Positions 1 to 10,082 of a stretch of 52,277 nucleotides of DNA are shown one piece after another (within the stretch, counting starts at the first letter, position 1; every line of letters begins with the position of its first letter). The stretch lies in contig JACQFF010000150.1 of assembly GCA_016200205.1 (NCBI GenBank), positions 1-52,277 on the forward strand, given 5' to 3'. Under the pieces are notes generated by a model that had not been told where the DNA came from, did not search any database, and worked only from the letters and a program-made list of their open reading frames with translations. Both the position numbers and the translations under genes were made by a program. Source of the stretch: Planctomycetia bacterium. Its GTDB lineage: Bacteria; Planctomycetota; Planctomycetia; Pirellulales; PALSA-1355.

Positions 1-3000
1 ACGCCGACCAACCGTCCGCCCGTCGGTCTATTTGATTGGGGTCAGGGTGGCTATCCGGTCTTCAACATTCCCACGATGATTACGACCACTGCTGGGTCGA
101 TTTTGGCGTTCGCCGAGGGTCGCGCGACCACCATGGACGATACGGCCTATGCGCTGGTGGTGCGGCGCAGCACCGACGGCGGCATTACGTGGTCGCCCCT
201 GACGACGGTCTATAGTGTCGCGCCACTCTCGGGCACAATCGTCAGCAATCAGGCCCCGGTCGTGGATCAAACAACGGGCCAGATTTTTGTGTTGTTCACG
301 CGGAACAGCAGCGACGTGTTCGTGACCAGCAGCACCGATGACGGACTGACCTGGAACAGTCCGACCGATATCACGAGTAGCGTCAAGGTGACCGCGGCCG
401 GCAATCCCGGGCCACCCGGCGAATATTCCGACACGCCTTGGAGCTTTTATGCCACCGCGCCGGCGCACGGGATCCAATTGCAGCACGGGGTGGCCGCCGG
501 CCGGCTCCTGGTGGCGGCCTATCATCGAGAAACGACCGACAAAACGGGCACGTCTTGGGCCAACGTGATCTACTCCGACGACCACGGTCAAACCTGGCAC
601 CTGGGCGGCGGACTCGTGGGGAACGCCGACGGTTCGGGTTCGGCCAACGACAATTCCAATGAGTCCGCGCTGGTCGAGCTGCCCAATGGCATCGTGTACA
701 TGAGCAGCCGTGTCCAGTCCACCGATATCCATCTGCGCGGCGAATCGCTCAGTTACAATGGTGGAATCACTTGGACCACGATGAGTCTTTCCACCATCGC
801 CAGTTCGGCGGTGGAAGGCAGTTTGGTGCGTCTGGACAACAACGTGCTGTTGTTCGCCTCGCCGAGTAACGACAATCGGGCGCGCGTCGAGTTAACGATG
901 TGGATTAGCTACACCAACGCCCAAACTTGGGTGAAAGGCAAAGTCATCTATTTCGGGCCTTCGGGATACTCGGACATGACGATCGTGGGCCCCGACACGA
1001 TCTTGCTGGAGTTTGCTCGCGGCAACGTCGGGGGCTCGCTTATCAGCGGTGGCGATAGCAGCGGGATCGGCATCACTTCATTTTACCAGATTGGGCTGGC
1101 CCGTATCAATTTGCGCTGGTTGCAAGACAGCGATCCTTACCAATTCTCCTGGTACTTCAACGAACAGCCGCCTGGAACTCCCGCGAACAACAGCGGCCCC
1201 TCGATCCAGGACTACGGGACCTGGTCGTCTCCGGCCTGGCCGTTGGCGACCGGGACCATTCCGGCTCCGGTGTATGTTGCCGGGTCCGGGAGCGATAGCG
1301 CGTTGGAACTGACGAACAACGCCGACGAAGTGGTGCTCACGCAAGGCGCTGATTACGCATTGCAATTGGGCGAGTTCGACAGTTTGACCGCCGAAGTCGT
1401 GCTCAAAACCACGGACAGTTCCGGCGTGATTATCGGTACCAACCCTTCCCTTGCCAATTGGACGTTGCAGATCGTGGGCGGCAAGCTCCAGTTCTCTCTG
1501 AACGACACGATCCTGCACAATCCCACGATCGTCAGCAGTGCTCCAATCAATGACGGCAATTGGCACCATATCGCGGCGGTGAGGGATGCGACCAGCTTTT
1601 TTCCTGAGGATCATCGGTTGAGACTCTACGTCGACGGGGTCGAAGCAGCGACTCTTGTCGCCGACACCACGACGAAGAGTCTCGTGTCCAACGATCCTGT
1701 GACACTGGGCGCCTATAACACCCAGGCATTATCGAGTCAACTGGCATTCGACGTCGATACGGTGCGCATCACTCGGGCCGTACTCGCGCCAGCGGCTTTC
1801 TTGCCAGACAACTTTGTCAGCCCTACGCCGCCGGCGCCACCCACTTATCCGAGCAATGCGCCAACCTCGATTCCAGGCTTGCAGTTTTGGTTGCCGCCTT
1901 ATGATCCCAGTAAGTACTTTAGCGATTTTGGCAACTTCACGAATCCGCTGCCACTGACGCCGTTTGTCGACATGCCTACGCGCAGCATGGTCGACGCGTC
2001 GAGCAATGGTTTTCAGGTTTCCGCGGACCGGCCATTGCGCAGCATCAAGTATGCCAGCGACACGGTGATTGGGCCCTACTGGACGTTAGTGGCCGCACCG
2101 AACGCATCGAATGGGTCGGAACTGCAGGTCCGTGCCTCGAGCGGCACGTTCGCGCACAATTTCGATTTTGTGCAAAACACCGGAGTGTTTACCATCTCGA
2201 CCTTCGTCAGCGTCGGCGCCGAGACCGGCGGGTACATGACGCTTTTCGACACCTCCGAGGCCTTGAACAGCAATCCCGGATTCACCCTGCTGCGCCGACA
2301 AGACGGGTCGTTGGCATTAGCGATCTCCGGCGGGACCAATGGACCGGTGCGGTTCACCGGTTCAGCTCCGGGCGTTGCTATCACGAATGGTCAGTGGTTT
2401 CATGTGGCCGCAGTCGGTTCCGGCCCCGGCAATCCGGTCGTGTTTTATGTGACACCCGTTTCGGCTGGCAGCGTGATGGCGTATTCGGCCGACACGTTGA
2501 CGGGGGCCAACGGCGCATATCCGACCGATGCAGCACATGATTTGTTTATCGGGGGACGCTCAGGCACCCTCAACGGACTGTCGGGGGCGTCGCCGTTCAA
2601 CGGCGGTATGGTCAATGAAGCCATCTTCAACCGAGCGCTGACCCCAGCCCAGATCCAACAGTTGTTTCTCAACGGCAAGGGGCTGCACGGGATTGATGTC
2701 AGCGCGACGGAGCGGGATGTGTTCAGCGGCCCGGTGGCCAGCTTCCTGGTTGGCAACCCAAGCGCCCTTGTTAGTGACTATTCGGCGACCATTACCTGGG
2801 GCGACAGCCACGCGTCTTCGGGCGTGATCTCGATCGCAAATGGACGCTTGACGGTGAGCGGCACGAACACCTATGCCGATGAAGGCTCCTACTCGATAAG
2901 TGTGACGATTGACAACGTCGACGGCAGCAGCGCCGCCGTGGGCAGCACGGCGACCGTCCATAGCGCGCTGAGCGCAGGGGGAATCGACGTCGCCGCAACC

Positions 3001-5136
3001 AAGGGACTACCTTTCAGCAACAGGGCGGTGGCCGGCTTCACGGATGCCGAGCCAGGCACCGCGGCAGACTACGCGGCGACGATCAACTGGGGCGACGGCA
3101 ACATATCCGAAGGGGTAGTTTCACTCGTCGACGGTGTGTACGTTGTGAGTGGCGACAATACCTATACCGGTTCAGGGCGCTACCCGATCAGCGTGACTGT
3201 TGACGATGTGGACGGCAGTAGTGTCACGGTCACGAGTACAGCCGCCGTCCGCAATCCGATTAGCGCGCTCGGAATCAGTGTCAGCCCGTTCACGGGATTT
3301 GAGTTCAGCGGCGCCGTGGCAACCTTTACGGACGACGATCAGAACGCCCCAACGAATGGAATTACCGCCACGATTGCCTGGGGCGATGGCCATACGTCAG
3401 CGGGAATACTTTCTCTTTCCAATGGCGTGCTCACCGTGACCGGCACGAAGACCTACGTCGCATCGGGTTTGTACTCGATTAGCGTGACGATTAACGACAC
3501 CGATGACAACAGCGCGACCGTGACAGCCACGGCGAATGTTCGCGATGCCCTGAGTGCCAGTGGAATTGATATCAGCGCCGTCGCCGGTTTCGCGTTCGAC
3601 GGACAAGTGGCGACCTTCACCGACCTCGTTCCGGGGGACAGTGTGGGAGATTATTCCGCCACGGTCGCATGGGGGGACGGCCACACGACGGCGGGCGTGA
3701 TTTCCGCCGCCAATGGCGGTTTCATGGTAAGTGCCACCAACACCTACGCCGCATCGGGCTCTTTCCCCCTCAACGTCACGATCAACGATGTCGATGGCAG
3801 CAAGGCGACCGCCTCGAGTACCGCGACCGTCCGCCAGGCCATCACGGCCAATGGAATCAACGTGGTCACGGTCAAGGGCCACTCTTTCAGCCGCCCCGTC
3901 GCGACTTTCACGGACATCGGTCCGAGCGCCGGCACTGGTGCCACGGCCAGTATTGCTTGGGGCGACGGCAACACGACCGCGGGCGCGATTTCCGTGAGCA
4001 ACGGCGTTTTTACCGTGGCCGGTACCCACACCTATGGGAGCGCAGGTATTTACCCGATCCAGGTAACGATTGGCGACGCGGATGGCAGCAGTGGCGCCGC
4101 GAATAGTTCGGCAAATGTCGGCGAGAGTGGCGCCGTCATCGGTCGTCAACTCTTCTTCCACAATTCGCCACGATTCGACGTGACCAGTGCCAATTTCCCC
4201 GGCTTCAGTGATGACAATGCCATTGCAATCGACAAGACGGCATATCTGCCAGGATCTGGCGCGGCGACGTTTAAGGCGGTATCGAGCTACTCAAGGGGCA
4301 TCAACGGCGTCATGATCGACATTGTTGGAACGCATCCAGATGTGACGGCCAACGATTTCACTTTCAAGGTCGGCAACGATAACTCGCCCGCCAGTTGGGC
4401 CTCCGCTCCCCTGCCCACCACCGTCACGGTCCGTTCCGGCGCGGGCTCCGACGGTTCAGACCGTGTCGAGTTGATCTGGGCCGATGGCGCCATTCGGCAG
4501 GGATGGCTGGAAGTGAGCGTGACGGCCAACGCCAACACGGGCTTGACCGTGCCCGATGTTTTCTTCTTCGGCAGCGCCGTGGGAGATTCGGGGCTGGGCG
4601 ATTCAGCGGCCGTCGCCAAGGTCGATTCTCAAGATTTAGCAGGCGTCCAATCCCACGGGGCGAGCCTGGCCGTGAACATTCCCATTACCAACGTGTTCGA
4701 CTTCGACAAGGACGGCAAGGTCAGTTCCGCCGATATAACAGTCGCCCAGACTCACGGGACGAGCAACAAGACCGGCTTGCAGATGATCAACATCTCGGCT
4801 GCCGGACCGTTTGCCCCCACAGCGGCAACGGCCGAATCAACCGCGCCGCTGACGGCGGCGCCGAGCGCCGGTGGTTCGGCCATCGCGTCGGCCTTGGCCG
4901 CCACCGCGACGACAGAATTGACTTCACCATCTCCGAAAATTCCTACCTGGATTGTCAAACGGCTCAGCCACCTCGAGCTGAACCACGGCCCGGTCGCCAA
5001 ATACTTGGCGCACCTAGCCAACGAGAACACGCTCAAGGCCAGGAAGACTCTCGTCGATGCCGGCAAGGTTGCGGACGCTCTGGATCTGGATGACCACCTG
5101 CTTGTTTCGTTGTTGGTCAAACTGGGATTGAAATAG
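1..5136 (+). CDS. Giant secreted sialidase-like protein, 5' partial
   Basis: The frame is open from base 1, and the first in-frame ATG (base 76) lies inside the sialidase fold, so the gene starts before the window. About 1,711 residues are visible (numbered from base 1). A six-bladed sialidase/BNR domain has Asp-box motifs near residues 57 (STDGGITW), 111 (STDDGLTW) and 192 (SDDHGQTW), and an AFAEGR motif. Two LamG/concanavalin-type domains follow at about 433-610 and 690-893. Five PKD-like repeats lie at 897-1375. A planctomycete-type C-terminal module follows, ending in a dockerin-like EF-hand (DFDKDGKVSSAD, bases about 4700-4735). The family cleaves sialic acids or similar glycans outside the cell or at the cell surface. 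Oddity: the usual FRIP catalytic Arg is replaced by Asn (FNIP). Function as an active sialidase is therefore uncertain; the domain architecture is secure. Confidence 0.88.
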   Translation, partial: TPTNRPPVGLFDWGQGGYPVFNIPTMITTTAGSILAFAEGRATTMDDTAYALVVRRSTDGGITWSPLTTVYSVAPLSGTIVSNQAPVVDQTTGQIFVLFTRNSSDVFVTSSTDDGLTWNSPTDITSSVKVTAAGNPGPPGEYSDTPWSFYATAPAHGIQLQHGVAAGRLLVAAYHRETTDKTGTSWANVIYSDDHGQTWHLGGGLVGNADGSGSANDNSNESALVELPNGIVYMSSRVQSTDIHLRGESLSYNGGITWTTMSLSTIASSAVEGSLVRLDNNVLLFASPSNDNRARVELTMWISYTNAQTWVKGKVIYFGPSGYSDMTIVGPDTILLEFARGNVGGSLISGGDSSGIGITSFYQIGLARINLRWLQDSDPYQFSWYFNEQPPGTPANNSGPSIQDYGTWSSPAWPLATGTIPAPVYVAGSGSDSALELTNNADEVVLTQGADYALQLGEFDSLTAEVVLKTTDSSGVIIGTNPSLANWTLQIVGGKLQFSLNDTILHNPTIVSSAPINDGNWHHIAAVRDATSFFPEDHRLRLYVDGVEAATLVADTTTKSLVSNDPVTLGAYNTQALSSQLAFDVDTVRITRAVLAPAAFLPDNFVSPTPPAPPTYPSNAPTSIPGLQFWLPPYDPSKYFSDFGNFTNPLPLTPFVDMPTRSMVDASSNGFQVSADRPLRSIKYASDTVIGPYWTLVAAPNASNGSELQVRASSGTFAHNFDFVQNTGVFTISTFVSVGAETGGYMTLFDTSEALNSNPGFTLLRRQDGSLALAISGGTNGPVRFTGSAPGVAITNGQWFHVAAVGSGPGNPVVFYVTPVSAGSVMAYSADTLTGANGAYPTDAAHDLFIGGRSGTLNGLSGASPFNGGMVNEAIFNRALTPAQIQQLFLNGKGLHGIDVSATERDVFSGPVASFLVGNPSALVSDYSATITWGDSHASSGVISIANGRLTVSGTNTYADEGSYSISVTIDNVDGSSAAVGSTATVHSALSAGGIDVAATKGLPFSNRAVAGFTDAEPGTAADYAATINWGDGNISEGVVSLVDGVYVVSGDNTYTGSGRYPISVTVDDVDGSSVTVTSTAAVRNPISALGISVSPFTGFEFSGAVATFTDDDQNAPTNGITATIAWGDGHTSAGILSLSNGVLTVTGTKTYVASGLYSISVTINDTDDNSATVTATANVRDALSASGIDISAVAGFAFDGQVATFTDLVPGDSVGDYSATVAWGDGHTTAGVISAANGGFMVSATNTYAASGSFPLNVTINDVDGSKATASSTATVRQAITANGINVVTVKGHSFSRPVATFTDIGPSAGTGATASIAWGDGNTTAGAISVSNGVFTVAGTHTYGSAGIYPIQVTIGDADGSSGAANSSANVGESGAVIGRQLFFHNSPRFDVTSANFPGFSDDNAIAIDKTAYLPGSGAATFKAVSSYSRGINGVMIDIVGTHPDVTANDFTFKVGNDNSPASWASAPLPTTVTVRSGAGSDGSDRVELIWADGAIRQGWLEVSVTANANTGLTVPDVFFFGSAVGDSGLGDSAAVAKVDSQDLAGVQSHGASLAVNIPITNVFDFDKDGKVSSADITVAQTHGTSNKTGLQMINISAAGPFAPTAATAESTAPLTAAPSAGGSAIASALAATATTELTSPSPKIPTWIVKRLSHLELNHGPVAKYLAHLANENTLKARKTLVDAGKVADALDLDDHLLVSLLVKLGLK
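2689..4125 (+). repeat. Five tandem PKD-like repeats, 291-bp period
   Basis: Five in-frame repeats start at 2689, 2980, 3271, 3562 and 3853. The first four are each exactly 291 bp (97 residues); the fifth is about 91 residues. Each runs G-I-x-V/I, then a VATFTD-like strand, a WGDG motif, NG-x-x-x-V-x-GT-x-TY, and a final SVTI-x-D-x-DGS strand. The DNA copies have diverged while the length stayed fixed. Such Ig-like repeats act as extracellular spacers or sugar/protein binders; their role here is inferred. Confidence 0.9.
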
Positions 5137-5535
<399 letters not shown>

Positions 5536-5742
5536 TTTTCTTCGAAGTTCCCTGGCGCGCTGCCCGGAGCATATATGCGCGCAGCTTCGTGCTGTCGTGT
5601 GGCAGCTGGCTTTAGCTGCTGTTGAATGGCCGAGTTACGCATCTCCTCGGCGGCGTATGATCCCCTTCTCAAGTGGCGTTCCGGATTTGCCGATTGCTAA
5701 AGAAGTAGCAGTTGCAATGCGTACGCAAACCGGGGGACATCG

Positions 5743-6690
5743 ATGAAGCGGATTGCCGGCAAACTTGCCCTGGTCACCGGCGCCGCCTCGGGCATTGGTC
5801 GCGCCATCGCCTTGGCCTTGGCCCATGAGGGGGCCAATCTCTTCCTGGTCGATATCAACCAACCGCGGCTCGCCGAGACCGCCGACGAAGCCCGTCGACG
5901 GGGGGTACACGTCGACGCTCGTGTTTGCGACGTAAGCCGACCCGAGGAAGTTCATCAGACGGTCGAGGCGCTGCTGGAAACCTGGGGCGGACTGGACATT
6001 CTGGTCAACAACGCGGGGATCGCGTTTTACGGGCCCACGGTGCAAATGACCGAGGAACAATGGGAGCGGCTCCTGGCGGTGAACCTGCATGCGCCCATCC
6101 AGTTCACGAGGGAATTACTGCCTGCCTTGCTCGCTCGGCCGGAGGCCCACATCCTCAACGTGTGCAGCATCGCTGGGCTGGTGGCGACGCCGCGGCTGGC
6201 GGCGTATCACGTGAGCAAGTTTGCATTGGTCGGTTTCTCCGAAGCATTGCGCGTCGAGTACGGCTGCCGCGGGCTGGGTGTCACAGCGCTTTGTCCTGGA
6301 CTGGTCCGCACGAGTATTTTCCAGTCGGCAGCGACGGCTCCTGGCAAGTCGGTCCCGCGCTTTCCGGGGTGGATGTTCACCTCGCCGGAGCGCGTCGCCG
6401 CGCGAGCGATTCGCGCGATTCGTCGCGCGGAGGGGCTCGTGGTGGTGACGCCAATGGCCCATCTCCTCTGGGGCGTCAAGCGATTCACGCCAGGCCTGCT
6501 GGACTGGATTCATCGATTCCGCTTCCGCCGCCGGCGGACGGAAGCCGCGGCGCCTTTGGTGTTGCGGACGTTACGATGCGACAACAGCAGTTCCGCCGAT
6601 TTAGCGTACTGGGATGATTCATCCGAGGAAAATCCCGCCACCATTCCTTTCGAGACCGGCTCACCCGTCTGGAGCCGCCGCGCGGCATAG
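5743..6690 (+). CDS. Short-chain dehydrogenase/reductase (SDR)
   Basis: A 315-residue classical SDR that catalyses NAD(P)-dependent oxidoreduction of an unknown substrate. The glycine motif TGAASGIG is at residues 12-19. Asp37 at the end of strand 2 suggests NAD(H) preference. NNAG is at 89-92, and the catalytic set Asn114, Ser142, Tyr155 and Lys159 (YHVSK) is complete. The ATG at 5743 follows a GGGGGA ribosome site. The C-terminal 60 residues after the Rossmann domain are rich in Arg and unlike the core, so the protein is longer than the usual 250-280 residues. It stands alone, downstream of a tRNA. Confidence 0.9.
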   Translation: MKRIAGKLALVTGAASGIGRAIALALAHEGANLFLVDINQPRLAETADEARRRGVHVDARVCDVSRPEEVHQTVEALLETWGGLDILVNNAGIAFYGPTVQMTEEQWERLLAVNLHAPIQFTRELLPALLARPEAHILNVCSIAGLVATPRLAAYHVSKFALVGFSEALRVEYGCRGLGVTALCPGLVRTSIFQSAATAPGKSVPRFPGWMFTSPERVAARAIRAIRRAEGLVVVTPMAHLLWGVKRFTPGLLDWIHRFRFRRRRTEAAAPLVLRTLRCDNSSSADLAYWDDSSEENPATIPFETGSPVWSRRAA

Positions 6691-7128
6691 ATCGCGAGTT
6701 TGCATTGGCTACCATCTCGGAGCAAAGAGGTGCCTGTGTCCGGCCGGGCACGCCCAGGGAAGGCCTTCCCTGGGCTTCAAGCCCGCATCGAGACAGCATC
6801 GGCGGTAATTTTAAAGCGGACATCAGTGTTCGGAAGTTTACGGAATGCCTCGTATTGACTCCCCTCCCCTGGTATTCTTCCCTTTATTCTTCAGGTTTGC
6901 GGTATCAAGTGTTGGAAGGCGAAAACCAAGTCGCTCCCCTCGATCTCGGGGGACAATAAAGCACTCGACGGGCTCGATTATCAGCGCGCTTCACCAGCGG
7001 GGACCCGTTATTTGGAGCGAAATCAGTTGTTCAACCGCTGGCCGCTACTCTAAACTGTGCGTTAGCTGTGCGGCTCTCCAACTGCCCGCCCTGCCGCCCA
7101 CCGCTATCGAGCTGTCAGGAGCAACGCG
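6691..7128. other. Intergenic gap with a perfect palindrome
   Basis: 438 bp without a credible gene. It contains the 24-bp palindrome at 6752-6775 (separate entry) and presumably the promoter of the DUF1501 gene; I could not place -35/-10 boxes with confidence. Confidence 0.5.
6752..6775. repeat. 24-bp perfect palindrome
   Basis: The half GCCCAGGGAAGG is followed directly by its exact reverse complement CCTTCCCTGGGC. It lies 62 bp after the SDR stop. It could form a strong hairpin with a GGCC turn (transcription end or mRNA 3' stability) or be a protein-binding site. No T run follows. Confidence 0.7.
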
Positions 7129-8550
7129 ATGCTGAGAATTCTGGGAAACCGAATCAGGCTCTGCGATGGCATCAGTCGTCGCGAGTTAATGCGGGTCGGG
7201 GCGCTGTCTCTGTTTGGCGGCATGACGCTGCCCCGATTACTGCGGGCAGCCGATCAGTCGTCGGCGCCCGCCCGAGGACCGGCCAAATCGGTGATCCTCT
7301 TCAATCTGCTGGGCGGCCCCAGCCATATGGACATGTTCGACATGAAGCCGGAAGCGCCTGTCGAGATCCGCGGCCTCTTCCGGCCGATCCGAACTTCTTT
7401 GCCGGGGCTGACCATCTGCGAGCACTTGCCGCGGACTGCCAGGTGGATGCACCGCGCCAGCTTGATCCGCACAGTCACGCACAATTACAACGCGCACAAC
7501 CCGCTGGCGATGCTGACCGGCTATGCCGGCGGCGACAATGCCCAAGTCACCGCCAAGAATACCGATCCGCCGGACATCGGCGCGATCTGTCAATATCTGG
7601 GGATGGGGAACCGCGGCGTGCCTGGCGCCGTCTGCATGCCCTGTTATCCGGGCTGGGGCGAGGGAATTCGTCGACCGGGGCCCTACGGCGGTTATTTGGG
7701 CAGGCAATACGACCCATTCTTCTCTTTGTGCAAACCAACCTTTGCCCGCGCCCCGCGAGTCGCCAATTACGATCCGGTACGTCCGATCGGCGAGCCGCTG
7801 ATGCCGTCGTTGGATGCCTTGCCCGACATGACGGTCGATCGGCTCGACGGCCGCCGTTCCTTGCTGGAACAGCTTAACGATCGTTTCGGTGCCTGGGATT
7901 CGTCGCCCTCGCTGGAGACGATGAGCAAATATGGCCAGCAGGCGTTTTCGCTGTTGTCGTCGAGCAAAACGCGCGAGGCCTTTGACCTGTCTAAAGAGCC
8001 CGATGGGGTGCGCGATCGGTACGGCCGCAATTTGAGCGGCTCGTGCCTGTTGACGGCCCGGCGGCTGGTCGAGGCGGGCGTCAGCTTTGTCAGCGTGCAC
8101 GCCGAAATTTTTGGCGCCAACGGTCATTCGTACGACATGCACGAAAATAACTTCGGTATGCTCAAGGACGAGAACTTGCCGATTCTGGACATGGCCTACC
8201 CGGCGCTGGTGCAGGATTTGGAGGAGCGCGGATTGCTCGATTCGACGCTGATCGTCGTGATGGGCGAGATGGGACGCAGTCCGAAAGTAAATTCCAAAGC
8301 CGGACGCGATCATTGGCCGCAGTGCGGCTTTAGCCTTTTGACTGGCGGCGGCGTGAAATCGGGAATGGTGTACGGCGCGACCGATAAGCATGCCGCTTAC
8401 CCCACGCGCGACCCGGTCTCACCGGGCGATGTCGTCGCCACGATCTATCATTTGCTGGGCATCGATCCCCACATGACCGTGCCCGACCTGAGCGGCCGGC
8501 CCATCGCAATCGCGCATGGCGGCCAGCCGATCCGCGGCGTGATCGCGTGA
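7129..8550 (+). CDS. DUF1501 secreted protein (Tat-type start)
   Basis: 473 residues. The N-terminus has a twin-arginine pattern (SRRELMRVG, Arg17-Arg18) followed by a hydrophobic stretch, so Tat export is likely. The body matches DUF1501, a sulfatase/alkaline phosphatase-fold family very abundant in Planctomycetes: FNLLGGPSHMDMFDMKP near residues 57-73, the NYNAHNP region, and the C-terminal VVMGEMGRSPKVN and GRDHWPQCGF stretches. Reaction unknown. AGGAG at 7118-7122 sits 6 bases before the ATG. DUF1501 genes are usually paired with DUF1549/DUF1553 cytochrome-type genes; none is adjacent here, so this is a solitary copy. Confidence 0.92.
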   Translation: MLRILGNRIRLCDGISRRELMRVGALSLFGGMTLPRLLRAADQSSAPARGPAKSVILFNLLGGPSHMDMFDMKPEAPVEIRGLFRPIRTSLPGLTICEHLPRTARWMHRASLIRTVTHNYNAHNPLAMLTGYAGGDNAQVTAKNTDPPDIGAICQYLGMGNRGVPGAVCMPCYPGWGEGIRRPGPYGGYLGRQYDPFFSLCKPTFARAPRVANYDPVRPIGEPLMPSLDALPDMTVDRLDGRRSLLEQLNDRFGAWDSSPSLETMSKYGQQAFSLLSSSKTREAFDLSKEPDGVRDRYGRNLSGSCLLTARRLVEAGVSFVSVHAEIFGANGHSYDMHENNFGMLKDENLPILDMAYPALVQDLEERGLLDSTLIVVMGEMGRSPKVNSKAGRDHWPQCGFSLLTGGGVKSGMVYGATDKHAAYPTRDPVSPGDVVATIYHLLGIDPHMTVPDLSGRPIAIAHGGQPIRGVIA

Positions 8551-8738
8551 AGCCGGCGCTGAAAATCGCTTACCGGGGCCGGATCATCATCCGACGGAAC
8601 ATCAAGCTCGCGATCGCCGGTCACGACCGCAATCGGTGATAAGTCCGCGAAAAAACAGGTAACCAGCACATAGGCTACGGAGTGCGCGCCAACTATACTG
8701 GGAGCTTCTACTCGAAATGCAGCTTTGAGGACTTTTTT

Positions 8739-10082
8739 ATGCGCGCGACCGGATGTCTTTGCCTCGCGTGGTCTTTGGTGCTTAGCGCCAACACCTTGCT
8801 GTCCCAGGAGCGGCCGCAGGCCTTTGTCGGGGCGCGAATCATCCGCATCGAGGCGGACGAAATCGATAGCGGCGTGCTCGTGATCGAGAAGGGCAAGATC
8901 GTCGCGGTGGGCGCCGCGGGCGAAGTTCAGATTCCTGACGGCGCTAACAAGGTTGACGTGGCCGGCCGCGTGATCATGCCCGGCCTCGTTGACACCCATA
9001 GCCACATCGGCGGCAGCGGCGGGCTCGGCGGGGCCGATGGCAGCGGCCCGATCCAGCCCGGCGTGCGAATCTACGATTCGATCAATGTGCATGACTCGGG
9101 ATTCAAGCGTGCGGTCGCCGGTGGTTTGACGACGCTTAATATCATGCCCGGCTCGGGACACCTGATCAGCGGACAAACGCTCTATGCGAAACTGCGGCTG
9201 GCCAACCCGAAGCCGAAGAAGATCGACCAGTTTTTTATCGTCGATAGCGACGGCGCGCCGATGGGTGGGCTGAAAATGGCCAACGGCACCAACTCACAAC
9301 ACGAGCCGCCCTTTCCCGGCACCCGTGGCAAGAGCGCGTTCCTGGTTCGCGAGCAGTATATCAAGGCTCGGGAATATCAGGATAAAATCGTGCGGGCCGC
9401 GGGCGATCCGGCCAAGCTTCCGCCGCGCGATCTGAATCTCGAAGCGCTCGTCGAGGCAATGAGAGGCAAGCGGATTGTCCATCATCATACGCATCGCCAC
9501 GACGACATTATGACCGTGTTGCGGCTGGCCCAAGAATTCAACCTGCACGTGGTGCTGCACCACGTGAGCGATGGCTGGAAGGTGGCCGACGAGATTGCCG
9601 CCGCGCACGTGCCCTGCTCGGTTATCGTGATTGACTCTCCCGGCGGCAAGCTCGAAGCGCGATACGCTCGGTTCGAGACGGGGGGGATTCTCGAGAAAGC
9701 CGGGGTTCTCACCGCTTTTCATACGGACGATTGGATCACCGATGCGCGCGTGTTTCGCCGCAGCGCCGCGCTGGCGGTTCGGGCCGGCATGTCGCGCGCC
9801 GGCGCGCTAAAGGCCTTGACGCTCGCCGGGGCCGAGATGCTCGGCCTCGATAAGCGCATCGGATCGTTGGCGCCCGGGAAGGATGCGGACTTCGCCATTC
9901 TCGAAAACGATCCTTTGAGCGTGTACTGCAAAACGCTCGAAACTTGGGTCGAGGGGGTCAAGGTCTTCGATCGCGGCGATCCGACCGACTATCTATACGC
10001 GGTGGGCGGCTATGGCGCCGGCCACGACCAATCTCCTTACCTCTGCTGCTTCGACGACGCCGATACCGGAGGTGCGAGATGA
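8739..10082 (+). CDS. Secreted amidohydrolase, metal site intact
   Basis: 447 residues from the ATG at 8739, which has GAGGA at 8727-8731. An upstream in-frame GTG (8682) is rejected because it would bury the signal peptide (residues 1-22). It is an imidazolonepropionase-like amidohydrolase: PGLVDTHSH with metal ligands His87 and His89, further His clusters at 248-254 and 274-275, and the catalytic Asp region FHTDDW (328-332). The family hydrolyses C-N bonds in rings or peptides; the substrate here is unknown. It overlaps the next gene by 4 bp (ATGA), so the two are likely translated together. Confidence 0.9.
   Translation: MRATGCLCLAWSLVLSANTLLSQERPQAFVGARIIRIEADEIDSGVLVIEKGKIVAVGAAGEVQIPDGANKVDVAGRVIMPGLVDTHSHIGGSGGLGGADGSGPIQPGVRIYDSINVHDSGFKRAVAGGLTTLNIMPGSGHLISGQTLYAKLRLANPKPKKIDQFFIVDSDGAPMGGLKMANGTNSQHEPPFPGTRGKSAFLVREQYIKAREYQDKIVRAAGDPAKLPPRDLNLEALVEAMRGKRIVHHHTHRHDDIMTVLRLAQEFNLHVVLHHVSDGWKVADEIAAAHVPCSVIVIDSPGGKLEARYARFETGGILEKAGVLTAFHTDDWITDARVFRRSAALAVRAGMSRAGALKALTLAGAEMLGLDKRIGSLAPGKDADFAILENDPLSVYCKTLETWVEGVKVFDRGDPTDYLYAVGGYGAGHDQSPYLCCFDDADTGGAR

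Noticed and set aside
7237-8391. Long antisense frame opposite the DUF1501 gene
   Set aside because: No start site or recognisable domain; the DUF1501 protein on the plus strand is clear. GC-rich DNA leaves such frames open.
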